Assembly (NCBI RefSeq): GCF_000282895.1
Contig: NZ_ALBQ01000013.1
Span: 1 to 64,000, forward strand
DNA length: 64,000 bases
Direction of reading: 5' to 3'
Origin: Sphingomonas sp. ATCC 31555
GTDB lineage: Bacteria; Pseudomonadota; Alphaproteobacteria; Sphingomonadales; Sphingomonadaceae
Below the pieces are notes generated by a model. That model worked only from the letters and a program-made list of their open reading frames with translations. It did no database searches and was not told the DNA's origin. Position numbers and translations under genes: made by a program. Positions 10,253-20,014 of the stretch are shown here, piece by piece. Each line of letters begins with the position of its first letter. The first letter of the stretch is position 1.

Positions 10253-11986
10253 ATGTACGCCGCTGGAACCCCCGAACCCTCCCCCGAATTTGAGATTTCG
10301 CTCGCCGCAATCGAAGCGACGGTATCTCACGTGGCCAGCGGACTGGATGCGCGTTTCGTCGCCGCCGGCGAGGCGCTGGCGCAGGCCTATGCGATCGTTG
10401 AGAAGCTGGTGACGGATCTGGAATCCATCACCAATGCGCTCGGCCGCGATGCCGCCGATGCCGCGGTCGAGAATATGCGCGCCACTGCGGATCGGCTGGA
10501 GCGGCTGCCCCAGGTACAGGCGGCGCGGCAGGAGGGGCTGGAGCGGATCGCCCATGGCGCGCGGCCGCTGCGCCACTATATCGCGCAGATCAAGCGGACG
10601 CTGGATTTCCTGCGCATTTGCGGGCTCAACATCCGCGTCGCCGCCGCCGGGCGCAACGGCTTCTCCGATTTCGCCGACACCATGTCGGTGCGGCTGGAAG
10701 TGGGCGAACAGGAAATCGGCGGCATCGGGGAGGAGATCGACCGGCTGACGGCCAGCATCCCCGCGCTGATCGACGTCGATCGCCAGCTCGCCCATGAATG
10801 TGCCAAGGTGATCCCGCATGTGCCGCGCAAGCTCGCCGCCGATGCCGCCGCGCTGCAGCGCCATCAGGCGGAGGACGCCGCCCGTGCGGCGCGCATTGCC
10901 GATGTCGCCCGCGATATCCGCGCCAAGGTGGCTACCGCGATCGGCGCGATGCAGATCGGCGACATCACCCGCCAGCGGCTGGAACATGTCGCAGCAGGGC
11001 TGCGCGCACTGATCGCGTTCCGCCAGCAGGTGCGTGATACCGAACAGCTCATGGCGCTGCAGGTAAACGGCCATATGATCGCGCTGCTCGCCGCCCAGGC
11101 CGCCGACACGATCGATGGCTTCCAGGTGGAGTCGCGACGTCTGGCGGAAAGCCTGCGCGGCATCGGCCCCAGCGCCAATGCGCTGCTGGAAATCCAGGCG
11201 GAAGGCGATCGCGCCGCCCCCACCGGCGGTGACAAGGGCGAGTTCCTCGCCGCGCTGGAAAGAAGCGTGGCCGAAGTGAGCAGCGTCACCGCGCGCCTGC
11301 GCGAAGCCGATATACGCGCACAGCAGCTGGGCGGCTCGACCTCGGACACGGCGGAGCGGCTGGCGGGGCGCCTGCGCAACGTGCACCGCGTCAACCACGA
11401 TGTGCACCTGATGGCGTGGAACACCGATCTGCGCTGCCACCGGCTGGGCGACGAGGGCAAGGCGCTGGCGATGGTCGCCTCCGAGATTCGTGGCTTCGCC
11501 ACTACGCTGGCGACGATCTCCGGCGCGATCCGCACCTCGGTGGAGGAACTGGTCGCCGCGGTTACCGCGCTGCGCGACCCCGATGCCGAGCAGGGCGGCG
11601 ATCCCGCCGAAGCGCTGACCACATCGCTCGCCTGCATCCATGATGGCGCCAAGCGGATGCGCAACGGCATGGCGGGCCTCAGCGCCGACGCCGCCGCCGT
11701 CACCCGCATCCTCGAAACCACCACCAGCCAGGTGGATTGCGAAGCCGAGTTCGGCGAGGCGCTGCGCAACGTGATGGCGCAGCTTTCGCTGCTCGCCGCC
11801 CCTTGCAACGCACCCGAAGCGGACGCGGAGGCGGTGCTGCGCGACATGCTGGGCCAGATGGCACGCAGCTATACCATGGCGAGCGAGCGCGAGGTGCATC
11901 GCCGCTTCGCGCTGCCCGGCACCGCCGCAGAATCGCACGCGCCGCCCCCTGCCGACGAGGATGAGGACGACGACGGCCTGTTCTGA
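10253..11986 (+). CDS. Soluble degenerate MCP-like chemosensory protein
   Basis: A 577-residue protein closing the che operon. ATG 10253 has AAGGAG upstream and lies 22 bases after cheB. There is no signal peptide or membrane helix. The sequence is almost entirely helical, alanine- and glutamate-rich coiled-coil. At about residues 377-430 it resembles the receptor hairpin tip but with key positions changed: LMAWNTDLRCHRLGDEG in place of [17 protein letters not shown], then GKALAMVASEIR, which matches [12 protein letters not shown] of the neighbouring receptor well. The C-terminus is strongly acidic (DEDEDDDGLF). It could be a cytoplasmic receptor, a decoy, or a scaffold for CheA/CheW or CheY. 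Function is not established, and the relation to MCPs is my reading. Confidence 0.75.
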   Translation: MYAAGTPEPSPEFEISLAAIEATVSHVASGLDARFVAAGEALAQAYAIVEKLVTDLESITNALGRDAADAAVENMRATADRLERLPQVQAARQEGLERIAHGARPLRHYIAQIKRTLDFLRICGLNIRVAAAGRNGFSDFADTMSVRLEVGEQEIGGIGEEIDRLTASIPALIDVDRQLAHECAKVIPHVPRKLAADAAALQRHQAEDAARAARIADVARDIRAKVATAIGAMQIGDITRQRLEHVAAGLRALIAFRQQVRDTEQLMALQVNGHMIALLAAQAADTIDGFQVESRRLAESLRGIGPSANALLEIQAEGDRAAPTGGDKGEFLAALERSVAEVSSVTARLREADIRAQQLGGSTSDTAERLAGRLRNVHRVNHDVHLMAWNTDLRCHRLGDEGKALAMVASEIRGFATTLATISGAIRTSVEELVAAVTALRDPDAEQGGDPAEALTTSLACIHDGAKRMRNGMAGLSADAAAVTRILETTTSQVDCEAEFGEALRNVMAQLSLLAAPCNAPEADAEAVLRDMLGQMARSYTMASEREVHRRFALPGTAAESHAPPPADEDEDDDGLF

Positions 11987-12042
11987 CCAAGCTGTCGTCG
12001 CGCAGGTGGAACGATCTTGTCGCTGACGCGATTCCAGGCGGC

Positions 12043-13527
12043 ATGTCGACTCCACCTCTCGTCCGCGGCGGCGCCGCGTTTGCCCTGGGGCTGGCGCTGG
12101 CGAGCGTTGCCGCCTGTTCCCAAAACGAGGGTGGCGCCCCTCCCCGCGCGCGCGACCCGATCGTCGTCGATCCTGAAACCTCCACGCTCACCGTCCCGGT
12201 GGAGGCAGATCTCGCCAACCTCGCCGCCGCACTCGATCGCGCCGTGCCGCGCCGACTGTGGGAAATCGACGCCCCCGATCAGCCCTGTGTCGCCGCGAAA
12301 CGCGTCGACCTGGGTATCGCGACGGTGAAGACGCCGAAGATCAAGTGCCGCATCGTCGGCGAAGTCACGCGCGGACCGATGCGGATCGGCGGTGAAGGAC
12401 AGACGATCCGGCTCGCCATGCCGCTGCGCGCGGTGGTGCGTGCTGAGGATATCGGCGGCATCCTCAAGCGCGAAACCGCCACTGCGCAGGCCATGGCGCA
12501 TGCGGTGGTCAACCTCAGTCTCGCCCCTGACTGGAGCCCGCAAGGGCGGATCGACATCCGTTATGACTGGCAGGACAGCCCCCATATCGATTTCCTCGGC
12601 CAGCGGATCGACTTCACCGAGCAGGCGGAGCGCAAGCTCGCCCCCGTCATCGCCCGACTGGAACGCGAACTGCCGCGTGAACTCGGCAAGCTGAAGGTCC
12701 GCGAGCAGGTGGGCCAGGCTTGGGCGGCCGGGTTCACCACCTTGTCGCTCAACCGCCGCAATCCGCCGGTATGGATGCGCGTGACGCCCAAGCAGATCCA
12801 CTATGGCGGCTATGAACTGGAAGGCAATCGCCTGCGCTTGCGCTTGGGCCTTACCGCGCGGACCGAAACCTTCGTCGGGGAACGCCCCGCCGACCCCAAG
12901 CCGACGCCGCTCCCCCCGATGCAGAAGCTACAGGGCGAAGCGGGCAAGCTCGCCTTCTTCCTGCCGGTGATCGCCAGCTATTCGGAGCTGGAGCCGGTGC
13001 TGATGAAGGCGCTGGTGAAGCGTTCGGCCCGCCCCTTCGAGGTGCCGGGCGTGGGGCCGGTCAACGCCCGGTTTGAACGCGCGACCATCTATGGCACCAA
13101 GGGCGGCCGCGTCGCGGTGGGCCTGTTGTTTACCGCCGAGGATCCGGCCGGACGGATCGGGCGCACCCGCGGCACCGTTTGGCTGACGGCGACTCCGGCC
13201 AACACCGCCAATTCGCGCAAAGTGGAATTCCACGATCTCGCCGTCAGCGGCACCACTGACATGACCGGCGGCGACCTGATCCTGCAGCTGATCAACGCAC
13301 CGGGTGTGGCGGCGTTTGTCGCGGGTGCGCTCACCCAGAATTTCGAAAAGGATTTCGCCGAACTGCTGGGCAAGGTGGATCGCGCGATCGCGGCCAAGCG
13401 CGAAGGCCCGCTGCGGATCCGAGTGACGCTGGGCACCACGCGCACCGGGCAGCTCCGCGCCTTCGGCCAGGGGCTCTATCTGCCGGTCTGGGCCGAAGGT
13501 ACGGCAGCGATTTCGGTGGAGCGGTAA
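12043..13527 (+). CDS. DUF4403-family lipoprotein
   Basis: A 494-residue envelope protein with a lipoprotein signal peptide; the lipobox is VAAC, so acylation is predicted near residue 25. The rest is one long beta-rich region without known catalytic motifs and resembles DUF4403, a family related in pattern to lipid- or sterol-binding BPI/TULIP-like folds. It has two similar halves, which could be seen in DIGQRID-like and KVDRAIA segments, but I could not align them. It follows the che operon by 56 bases on the same strand, and may be independent of it. No function is known. Confidence 0.7.
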   Translation: MSTPPLVRGGAAFALGLALASVAACSQNEGGAPPRARDPIVVDPETSTLTVPVEADLANLAAALDRAVPRRLWEIDAPDQPCVAAKRVDLGIATVKTPKIKCRIVGEVTRGPMRIGGEGQTIRLAMPLRAVVRAEDIGGILKRETATAQAMAHAVVNLSLAPDWSPQGRIDIRYDWQDSPHIDFLGQRIDFTEQAERKLAPVIARLERELPRELGKLKVREQVGQAWAAGFTTLSLNRRNPPVWMRVTPKQIHYGGYELEGNRLRLRLGLTARTETFVGERPADPKPTPLPPMQKLQGEAGKLAFFLPVIASYSELEPVLMKALVKRSARPFEVPGVGPVNARFERATIYGTKGGRVAVGLLFTAEDPAGRIGRTRGTVWLTATPANTANSRKVEFHDLAVSGTTDMTGGDLILQLINAPGVAAFVAGALTQNFEKDFAELLGKVDRAIAAKREGPLRIRVTLGTTRTGQLRAFGQGLYLPVWAEGTAAISVER

Positions 13528-13549
13528 GGCGACGTCGCTCCGCCCTCCT

Positions 13550-13562
13550 CTCCCGCCGGGAG
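13550..13562. terminator. Possible bidirectional terminator hairpin
   Basis: CTCCC and GGGAG form a 5-bp stem with a GCC loop, set between the convergent DUF4403 gene and the efflux operon. It is followed by a G-rich tract rather than a T tract. The position suits a terminator, but the sequence evidence is weak. Confidence 0.25.
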
Positions 13563-13576
13563 GGGGGAGGACAGGA

Positions 13577-14980
13577 TTAAGCCCGCTGCCAGCCGCCGCC
13601 GAGCGCGCGGAACAGGTCGACTTGCACTTCGGCGATCGCCGCATCGGCCGTGGCCAGCGCCGCCTGGGCATCGGCAAAGGTGCGTTCGGCATCGAGCAGG
13701 TCGAGCGAGTTGATGTCACCCTCGGTCTGCCGCGCCCGCGCGATCCGCACCCCTGCCTCGGCCTCGCGGTGCGCCGCTTGCAGCGCGGTGCGGCGTTCCA
13801 GCGCATGGGCGTAGCGGGACAACGCCGTCTCCGTTTCCTGCAACGCGGTCAGCACCGTGCCGTCGAAGCTGGCGAGCGCGGCCTTGGCATCGGCGCGGGC
13901 ACCCGCAATGCGGGCGCGCGCCGGTGCCGGATTCACCGCCCAGTTGATCAGTCCGCCCAGCATCCAGCGGAGCGGCCCGGCGCCGAACACGTCGCCAATA
14001 TCGGTGCCGGTCGAGCCGCCGGATGCGCCCAGCGAGATGCGCGGATACAAGTCTGCTGTCGCCACCCCAATCCGCGCCGTCGACGCGGCGAGCCGCCGCT
14101 CGGCCGCACGCACATCGGGTCGCCGGGCGAGCAGCGCGGCGCCGTCGCCCACCGGGATCGGCTGGTCGAGGCGCAGCGTCGTGCGGCGCGCCCGCGCCTC
14201 TTCTGGCAATTCGGCGGGGGTCTTGCCGATCAGCGTGGCAAGCCGGAACAGCGCCGCGTCACGCTGCGCGGCGAGCGCCGGCACATCCGCCTGGCGCTGG
14301 TTGCGCAGCGCGGCGATGCGCGCAACGTCGAGCCGAGTCGCCAGCCCGACGGCACGGCGGCGCTGGGTGAGGTCGATCGACTGATCGAGCAGCGCCACGA
14401 TCCGCTCGGCCACCGCCAGCCGCTCGGCCGAGGATACCGCATCGGCATAGGCGCGCGCAGTATCCGCGGCGACGATCACGCGCACCGCGTCCGCATCGCC
14501 CTCAGCCGCCGCCACGTCGCCGCGCGCCGCTTCGACGCCGCGGCTCAGCCGGCCGAACAGATCGGCTTCATAGGAGACGCTGAGGCCGGCATCGACCTGC
14601 CACATCTCGCTGGCGATGCCCGCCGGCCGCTGGATCTGCGGCAGGCGGGCGTAATTGGCGCCGGCCTGCGCCTGGGCCTGCGGCAGCCGTGCGGCATCGG
14701 CGCCGCGCAGGTTGGCGCGGGCGCGCTCGATCCGGGCGACCGCGACGCGCAGATCGGTGTTCGCCGCCAGCGCCTCGGTCACCAGTCGGTCGAGCACCGG
14801 GTCGTTATAGAGCCGCCACCAATCGCCCTTCACCGGCGCGATCGTTACCGCCGGGCTGGTGGAAAGGAACGCGCCTGCGGCACTTTGCGGCCGCGCGGGA
14901 GCGGTATAGTCGGGACCGGCGGCGCAGGCGGAAAGCGCCAGCGCCGAAACTGCGGCCATCATCGAAGCCATGCGTTGCAT
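13577..14980 (-). CDS. RND efflux outer-membrane lipoprotein (NodT family)
   Basis: A 467-residue TolC-type outer-membrane channel. ATG at 14980 was chosen because AGGAG precedes it and the protein then begins with a lipoprotein signal peptide (MQRMASMM...ALSAC, acylated Cys19). The frame stays open upstream, but that part is low quality. Two repeated OEP domains follow, with the conserved AGPDYTAP start, WWRLYNDPVLDRLV and long helices such as RVAVARIERARANLRGADA. It is the last gene of a membrane fusion protein, RND pump and channel operon, so it should give the pump its exit duct. The substrate cannot be told from sequence. Confidence 0.9.
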   Translation of the reverse strand: MQRMASMMAAVSALALSACAAGPDYTAPARPQSAAGAFLSTSPAVTIAPVKGDWWRLYNDPVLDRLVTEALAANTDLRVAVARIERARANLRGADAARLPQAQAQAGANYARLPQIQRPAGIASEMWQVDAGLSVSYEADLFGRLSRGVEAARGDVAAAEGDADAVRVIVAADTARAYADAVSSAERLAVAERIVALLDQSIDLTQRRRAVGLATRLDVARIAALRNQRQADVPALAAQRDAALFRLATLIGKTPAELPEEARARRTTLRLDQPIPVGDGAALLARRPDVRAAERRLAASTARIGVATADLYPRISLGASGGSTGTDIGDVFGAGPLRWMLGGLINWAVNPAPARARIAGARADAKAALASFDGTVLTALQETETALSRYAHALERRTALQAAHREAEAGVRIARARQTEGDINSLDLLDAERTFADAQAALATADAAIAEVQVDLFRALGGGWQRA

Positions 14981-15080
14981 GCGAAATCTCCTGTGCTTTG
15001 GGAAGGCTCCCCTCCCTCTCCCCGTCACACCCGCGAAGGCTGGGAGGACGGCGGGGGGACAGGCGGCTTTCACCCTGTTC

Positions 15081-18000
15081 TTACTCGGCCGGCTGAAGCT
15101 GCGGATGCGCATCCCCTGCCCCGCGCCGCCGGGCGAGCCGCGCGCCAAGCGCGCGGCACACCACGTAGAAGGTCGGCGTGAACAGCAGGCCGAAGCCGGT
15201 GACGCCCATCATCCCGAAGAACACGGCCGTGCCCAGTGCCTGGCGGAGCTCCGCACCCGCCCCGCTCGCGATCAGCAGCGGCACCGCGCCGAGGATGAAG
15301 GCGAAGCTGGTCATCAGGATCGGCCGCAACCGGTCCTGCGCCGCGCGCACCGCGGCTTCCACCGGCGAGAGGCCGTCGCGGACTTCCGCCTGGTGGGCGA
15401 ACTCGACCACGAGGATCGCGTTCTTGGCGGCGAGCGCGATCAGCACGACCAGCCCGATCTGCGTCAGCACATTGTTGTCCATGCCGCGCAGGTTCACGCC
15501 CGCCATGGCCGCCAAAAGGCACATCGGCACGATCAGGATGATCGCCAGCGGCAGCGTCAGGCTCTCATATTGCGCTGCCAGCACCAGGAAGACGAACAGC
15601 ACCGCCAGCGCAAACACCAGGCCTGCCGTACTCCCCGCCATCTTCTGCTGATAGGCGATGCCGGTCCACTCGCCTGCATAGCCGGCGGGCAGCTCTGCGG
15701 CGAGCTTCTCCATCGCGTCGAGCGAGGCGCCCGAGCTGTAGCCGGGGGCAGTATCGCCATCGACTTCCACCGCCGGGAACAGATTGTAGCGCGTGACGCG
15801 GTACGGCCCGGTCTTGTTCTCGAAGGTCGCGACCGATCCGATCGGCACCATCGCGCCGCTGTCCGATCGCGTCTTCAGATTGGCGATGTCCGCCTCGGTC
15901 GCCCGGAAGGGCGCGTCGGCCTGCGCCGTCACGCGATAGGTGCGCCCGAGCATGTTGAAGTCGTTGACGAAAGCCGAACCCAGATAGACGCTCAACGCTT
16001 CGAACACCCGTTCCGGCGGCACACCCAGCATCTCGGCCTTGCGGCGATCGATATCGGCGAACACGCGCGGGGTGGCGGTGTTGAAGAAGGTATAGACCTG
16101 AGTGAGGCCCGGCGTCTGGTTCGCCTGGCCGATCAGGCCGAGGGCGGTCTGGCCCAGTGCGCCATAGCCATGCTCGGCACGGTCCTGCACCATCAGGCGA
16201 TAGCCGCCGGCCGAACCGATTCCCTGGATGAGCGGCGGCGGCACCACCAGAAGCATTGCCTCGTTTATGTCGGCAGTGCGCTTGCGCGCCTCGGCCATGA
16301 TGCCCTGAATGTTAACGCCGAGCTTCTGGCGCTCTTCGAAGCTCTGCAGCGGCACATAGGCGGCGGCGCTGTTCGGCGCGAGCGTCTGCGACGGGCCGTC
16401 AAAGCCCGCGAGCATCACCGATCCCTTAACGCCCGGGATCGGCAGGATGCGCGCAACGACCTTACGCATCACTTCATCGGTGCGCTCGAGCGACGAGCCC
16501 GGCGGCAGCTGGATGACGGTAAGGAAATAGCCCTGGTCCTGTGCCGGGATGAACCCAACCGGTGTCACCCAGAAAGTCGCTACGGTGGCTGCGATGAGAC
16601 CCGCATAGACGATCATCATCCGAACCGGCCGCACCACCAGCTTGTGAGTAAGGCGGGCATAGCCGTTGCTCATCCGCTCGAACCCGCGGTTGAAGCCGTT
16701 GGCGGCTCGGCCGAACAGGCGCCCGATCCTGCCCTTCGCCTCGCCCTCATGCTGCGTGAGCAGCAGCGCGGCGAGCGCCGGCGAGAGCGTGAGCGACACG
16801 AGCAGCGAGATGGCGGTAGCGACCGAGATCGTAACCGCGAACTGCTTGTAGAAGGCGCCGGACAGACCGTTGAGGAACAGGGTCGGAAGGAACACCGCCA
16901 GCAGCACCAGCACGATCGCGACCAGCGCGCCCGACACTTCATCCATCGAGGTGCGCGCGGCCTGGAGCGGCGTCATGCCTTGGCTCAAGTTGCGCTCGAC
17001 ATTCTCAACCACGACGATCGCGTCGTCGACGACGATGCCGATGGCGAGCACCAGCCCGAACAGCGACAGGTTGTTGAGCGAATAGCCGAGCGGGAGGAGC
17101 ACCGCCATGGTGCCGATCAGCGAGACCGGGATCGCCACCACCGGGATGATCGCCGCCCGCCACTTCTGAAGGAAAACGATCACGACCAGGACGACGAGAA
17201 TCACCGCTTCGCCGAGGGTATGGTACACCGCGTCGATCGACTGGGCGATGAACTCGGTGGGGTTGTAGATCACGCGATATTCGAGGCCTTTGGGGAAGGT
17301 CTTCGAAATCGCCTCCATCTCCGCTTCGATGCGCTGCGCTGCGGCGAGCGCGTTCGAGCCTGGGCGCTGGAAGGCGGCCAGGATCACGGTTGGCTTGTTC
17401 GAGAGATACGTGTTGGAGGAATAGTCGGCGGCACCGAGCTCGACGCGCGCGACGTCGCTTACCCGCACCTGGCGGCCCTCGCCATCGGTGCGGATGACGA
17501 CGCGGCCAAATTCGGCCGGAGTCTTCAGGCGGCCCTGCGTCTCGACGTTGAGCTGGAAGGCGTTGCCGCTCGGATTCGAGCCAGGCTGGCCCAGCGAGCC
17601 CGCCGCTACCTGGATGTTCTGCCCGCGCAGCGCCTGGACGATGTCGCCCGCGGTGAGGTTCAGCGCGGCGGCACGACCGGGATCGATCCACACCCGCATC
17701 GCATAGTCGCGCGCGCCGAACATGCGCACGTCGCCCACGCCCTCGAGCCGCGCAAGGCGGTCCTTCACCTGGGTGAGCGCATAGTTAGAAATGTAATCGC
17801 GGTCGATCGAGTTATCCGGCGATATCAGGTTGACGACCATCAGGAAGTCAGGGCTGGTCTTGCGCGTGACGACACCCAGGCGCTGCACTTCCTCGGGCAG
17901 GCGCGGGATTGCGACCGCGACGCGGTTCTGCACCAGCACCTGCGCGGCATCCAGGTTGGTGCCGGACTTGAAGGTGACGGTGATGGTCACATTGCCGTCG

Positions 18001-18257
18001 CCGGTCGATTGCGACGACTGGTAAAGCATGTCGTCCACGCCGTTGATTTCCTGCTCGATCGGCGCGGCGACGGTTTCCGCCACGGTTTCGGCCGAGGCGC
18101 CAGGATAGCTGGCCGTCACCGTAACGGTGGGCGGCACGATATCCGGATATTGCGAGACGGGCAGCGCGAAATAAGCGATGCCGCCCATGATCGTGATGAG
18201 GATCGCGATCACCGCCGCGAAGATCGGGCGGGTGATGAAGAAGCGTGAGAGGCGCAT
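15081..18257 (-). CDS. RND inner-membrane efflux pump (HAE1/AcrB-like)
   Basis: A 1058-residue pump. The ATG at 18257 (MRLSRFFITRPIF) has AAGGAG just upstream and gives the standard start of the family; 14 extra in-frame codons before it are not needed. Twelve transmembrane helices are expected in two halves with large periplasmic loops after helices 1 and 7. The proton-relay residues are present: Asp411-Asp412 in GIVVDDAIVVVENV and Lys945 in ALAAKNAILVVEFA. The porter region contains DIVPPTVTVTASYPGAS and GVGDVRMFG. It works with the adaptor encoded upstream and the channel downstream to export hydrophobic or amphiphilic compounds. Confidence 0.95.
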   Translation of the reverse strand: MRLSRFFITRPIFAAVIAILITIMGGIAYFALPVSQYPDIVPPTVTVTASYPGASAETVAETVAAPIEQEINGVDDMLYQSSQSTGDGNVTITVTFKSGTNLDAAQVLVQNRVAVAIPRLPEEVQRLGVVTRKTSPDFLMVVNLISPDNSIDRDYISNYALTQVKDRLARLEGVGDVRMFGARDYAMRVWIDPGRAAALNLTAGDIVQALRGQNIQVAAGSLGQPGSNPSGNAFQLNVETQGRLKTPAEFGRVVIRTDGEGRQVRVSDVARVELGAADYSSNTYLSNKPTVILAAFQRPGSNALAAAQRIEAEMEAISKTFPKGLEYRVIYNPTEFIAQSIDAVYHTLGEAVILVVLVVIVFLQKWRAAIIPVVAIPVSLIGTMAVLLPLGYSLNNLSLFGLVLAIGIVVDDAIVVVENVERNLSQGMTPLQAARTSMDEVSGALVAIVLVLLAVFLPTLFLNGLSGAFYKQFAVTISVATAISLLVSLTLSPALAALLLTQHEGEAKGRIGRLFGRAANGFNRGFERMSNGYARLTHKLVVRPVRMMIVYAGLIAATVATFWVTPVGFIPAQDQGYFLTVIQLPPGSSLERTDEVMRKVVARILPIPGVKGSVMLAGFDGPSQTLAPNSAAAYVPLQSFEERQKLGVNIQGIMAEARKRTADINEAMLLVVPPPLIQGIGSAGGYRLMVQDRAEHGYGALGQTALGLIGQANQTPGLTQVYTFFNTATPRVFADIDRRKAEMLGVPPERVFEALSVYLGSAFVNDFNMLGRTYRVTAQADAPFRATEADIANLKTRSDSGAMVPIGSVATFENKTGPYRVTRYNLFPAVEVDGDTAPGYSSGASLDAMEKLAAELPAGYAGEWTGIAYQQKMAGSTAGLVFALAVLFVFLVLAAQYESLTLPLAIILIVPMCLLAAMAGVNLRGMDNNVLTQIGLVVLIALAAKNAILVVEFAHQAEVRDGLSPVEAAVRAAQDRLRPILMTSFAFILGAVPLLIASGAGAELRQALGTAVFFGMMGVTGFGLLFTPTFYVVCRALGARLARRRGAGDAHPQLQPAE

Positions 18258-18375
18258 GGCCTTCTCCTTTTGCGAGCGGACGCGCGAACCCGCGCCCACG
18301 TGCGATCACGCGGGCGGGGCGCACGGAAAACTACCTGCCGCCGGGTTGTAGGGGTGGACCCCGGCGGCAGTTCGG

Positions 18376-19626
18376 TCAGCGGGCGAAGGTTGCCTGGCCC
18401 GTGACCGGAGCGGATACGATTGGCGCGTCAGGTGTGGCGGCGGGCGCGATGGTGCCGGCGCGCGGCTGCACCTTGCCGCCGGGCTGCGCCATCTGCGTGC
18501 CGGCGATCACCACCTTGTCCTGGCGAGCCAGTCCGGAGCGGACGATGCGCAGCCCGTCGACGACGGGGCCGAGCACCACCGGTTTGGGCACCACCGTGCC
18601 GTCAGCGTTGACGGTCAGTACCAGCTTTCGTGCCTGATCGGTCTGGATCGCGGCATCGGGCACGAGCAGCGCCTGCACCTTGCCGCCGGCGGCCAGGCGC
18701 ATGTTGCCGAACATACCAGGCGTCAGGAACAGATCAGGGTTGGGAAGCACGGCACGGCCGCGGATCGTGCCGGAACGGGGGTCAAGCCCGTTGTCGGTAA
18801 AGTCGATATGCCCCTTCCAGCGATACGCGCCTTCATCCTGCAGCCGGATCTCGACCGGATTTGCCGCCGATCCTGCCGCGCGCTTGGCCTTCAGGAACAG
18901 CGCCTCGGAACCGTCAAAGGTGAAATAGATCGGATCGAGCGCATTGATCGTTGTGAGGAGCGTACCCCCCTGCCCTTCGCCGGCAGCGACCAGATTGCCC
19001 GGATCGATCCGGCGATCGGAGATGCGACCCGCAATCGGCGCACGCACCTGGGTAAATTCCACGTCGAGCGCGCGGGCTCGGACGCGTGCCTCCGCCGCGG
19101 CGACAGCTGCCGTGGAGGCGCGGACCCGCGCCTGCAGCCGCTCGACATCGCTCTTCGATACCGCTTCGACACTCACCAGGCGCTGGGCGCGGTCCAGGTC
19201 GGAGCGGGCAAGCGCCAGATCGCTCTGCGCGCTCGCAAGTCCCGCCCTGGCCTCGGCCAGCGCGGCGGTGAACGGACGCGGATCGATGGTAAAGAGGAGC
19301 TGGCCCTGCTTCACCACGGCGCCGTCCTTGAAATGAATCGCCGTGACGGCACCCGAGACACGCGGCCGCACTTCGACGCTGCGGCTCGCCTCGAAGCGGC
19401 CGACATATTCGTCCCATTCGTTCACTTCGCGCGCCAGCGGACTGGCGACGGTGACGACGGGTGCCGAGGGTGCGGCGATGGCGGGCGCCTGCCGTCCGCT
19501 CAGGGCGAAACCGGCCGCGACTGCGCCAACTGGTACGACGACCAGCGCCGCCTTCTGCCAGGTCCGCAGGCGTCTGGGTGCCCCACGCACCCCCGTTTCG
19601 CCCTCAATGGGCGTATGCATGTTCAT
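18376..19626 (-). CDS. RND efflux periplasmic adaptor (membrane fusion protein)
   Basis: A 416-residue adaptor. The N-terminus has a cytoplasmic stretch, then a membrane-anchoring helix (AALVVVPVGAVAAGFALSG, about residues 26-44), so it is an anchored rather than lipid-modified adaptor. The lipoyl/barrel part starts with EWDEYVGRFEASRSVEVRPR and an alpha-helical hairpin spans about 105-180. The beta-barrel and membrane-proximal domains follow, and the last 30 residues are proline/alanine-rich. Its first 23 bases overlap the small gene upstream. It links the inner pump to the outer channel. Confidence 0.92.
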   Translation of the reverse strand: MNMHTPIEGETGVRGAPRRLRTWQKAALVVVPVGAVAAGFALSGRQAPAIAAPSAPVVTVASPLAREVNEWDEYVGRFEASRSVEVRPRVSGAVTAIHFKDGAVVKQGQLLFTIDPRPFTAALAEARAGLASAQSDLALARSDLDRAQRLVSVEAVSKSDVERLQARVRASTAAVAAAEARVRARALDVEFTQVRAPIAGRISDRRIDPGNLVAAGEGQGGTLLTTINALDPIYFTFDGSEALFLKAKRAAGSAANPVEIRLQDEGAYRWKGHIDFTDNGLDPRSGTIRGRAVLPNPDLFLTPGMFGNMRLAAGGKVQALLVPDAAIQTDQARKLVLTVNADGTVVPKPVVLGPVVDGLRIVRSGLARQDKVVIAGTQMAQPGGKVQPRAGTIAPAATPDAPIVSAPVTGQATFAR

Positions 19627-20014
19627 GATGATTCCCCTGATTCAGGGCCGCGCGGCCGCGGCCGATGCTGGTGAGCAGCGTTTCCAGCTGGCCGGGCGTG
19701 TAGCCCGCCTCGTGGAAGCGCTGGATTTCGGACTGGGGCACGCGGAAGCCGCGGTGCCAGGCGATCACGGCGATGCGCCGCAGCGCCTCCAGCTTGGGAT
19801 CGGCAAGCCGCGGATTGCCCCGATCGCCGCCGAACAGGATGCCGAGTGCGATCGAAAGGCGGCCCGGCGCCTCCAGTGACGACAGCCGGTCGCGCTGGGC
19901 GATGGCGACCACCTGCCATTCGAGCGCGCTCAGCCGGGTTTCCTCGCGCGGCATGAGCAGCTGGGGCAGCGCGGCGGCATTGCCGGCCATGTCGGTCAGA
20001 TCGAGATATGCCAT
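19604..20014 (-). CDS. Conserved-looking small protein leading the efflux operon
   Basis: A 136-residue protein without signal peptide or membrane segment, preceded by GGGAGAAG at good spacing. I do not recognise the family. The sequence reads as a compact helical protein (SALEWQVVAIAQRDRLSSLE, LEALRRIAVIAWHRGFRVP, GYTPGQLETLLTSIG). The last helix resembles the short helical tail seen in some small DNA- or protein-binding proteins. It is the first gene behind the efflux promoter and overlaps the adaptor start by 23 bases, so it is co-translated with the pump. A regulatory or accessory role is possible but not shown. Confidence 0.6.
   Translation of the reverse strand: MAYLDLTDMAGNAAALPQLLMPREETRLSALEWQVVAIAQRDRLSSLEAPGRLSIALGILFGGDRGNPRLADPKLEALRRIAVIAWHRGFRVPQSEIQRFHEAGYTPGQLETLLTSIGRGRAALNQGNHHEHAYAH

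Noticed and set aside
14970..18248. Very long open frame antisense to the RND pump and channel genes
   Set aside because: It mirrors the codons of strongly supported genes on the other strand, as is common in high-G+C DNA. Its translation is rich in His, Arg and Asp repeats without any known domain.
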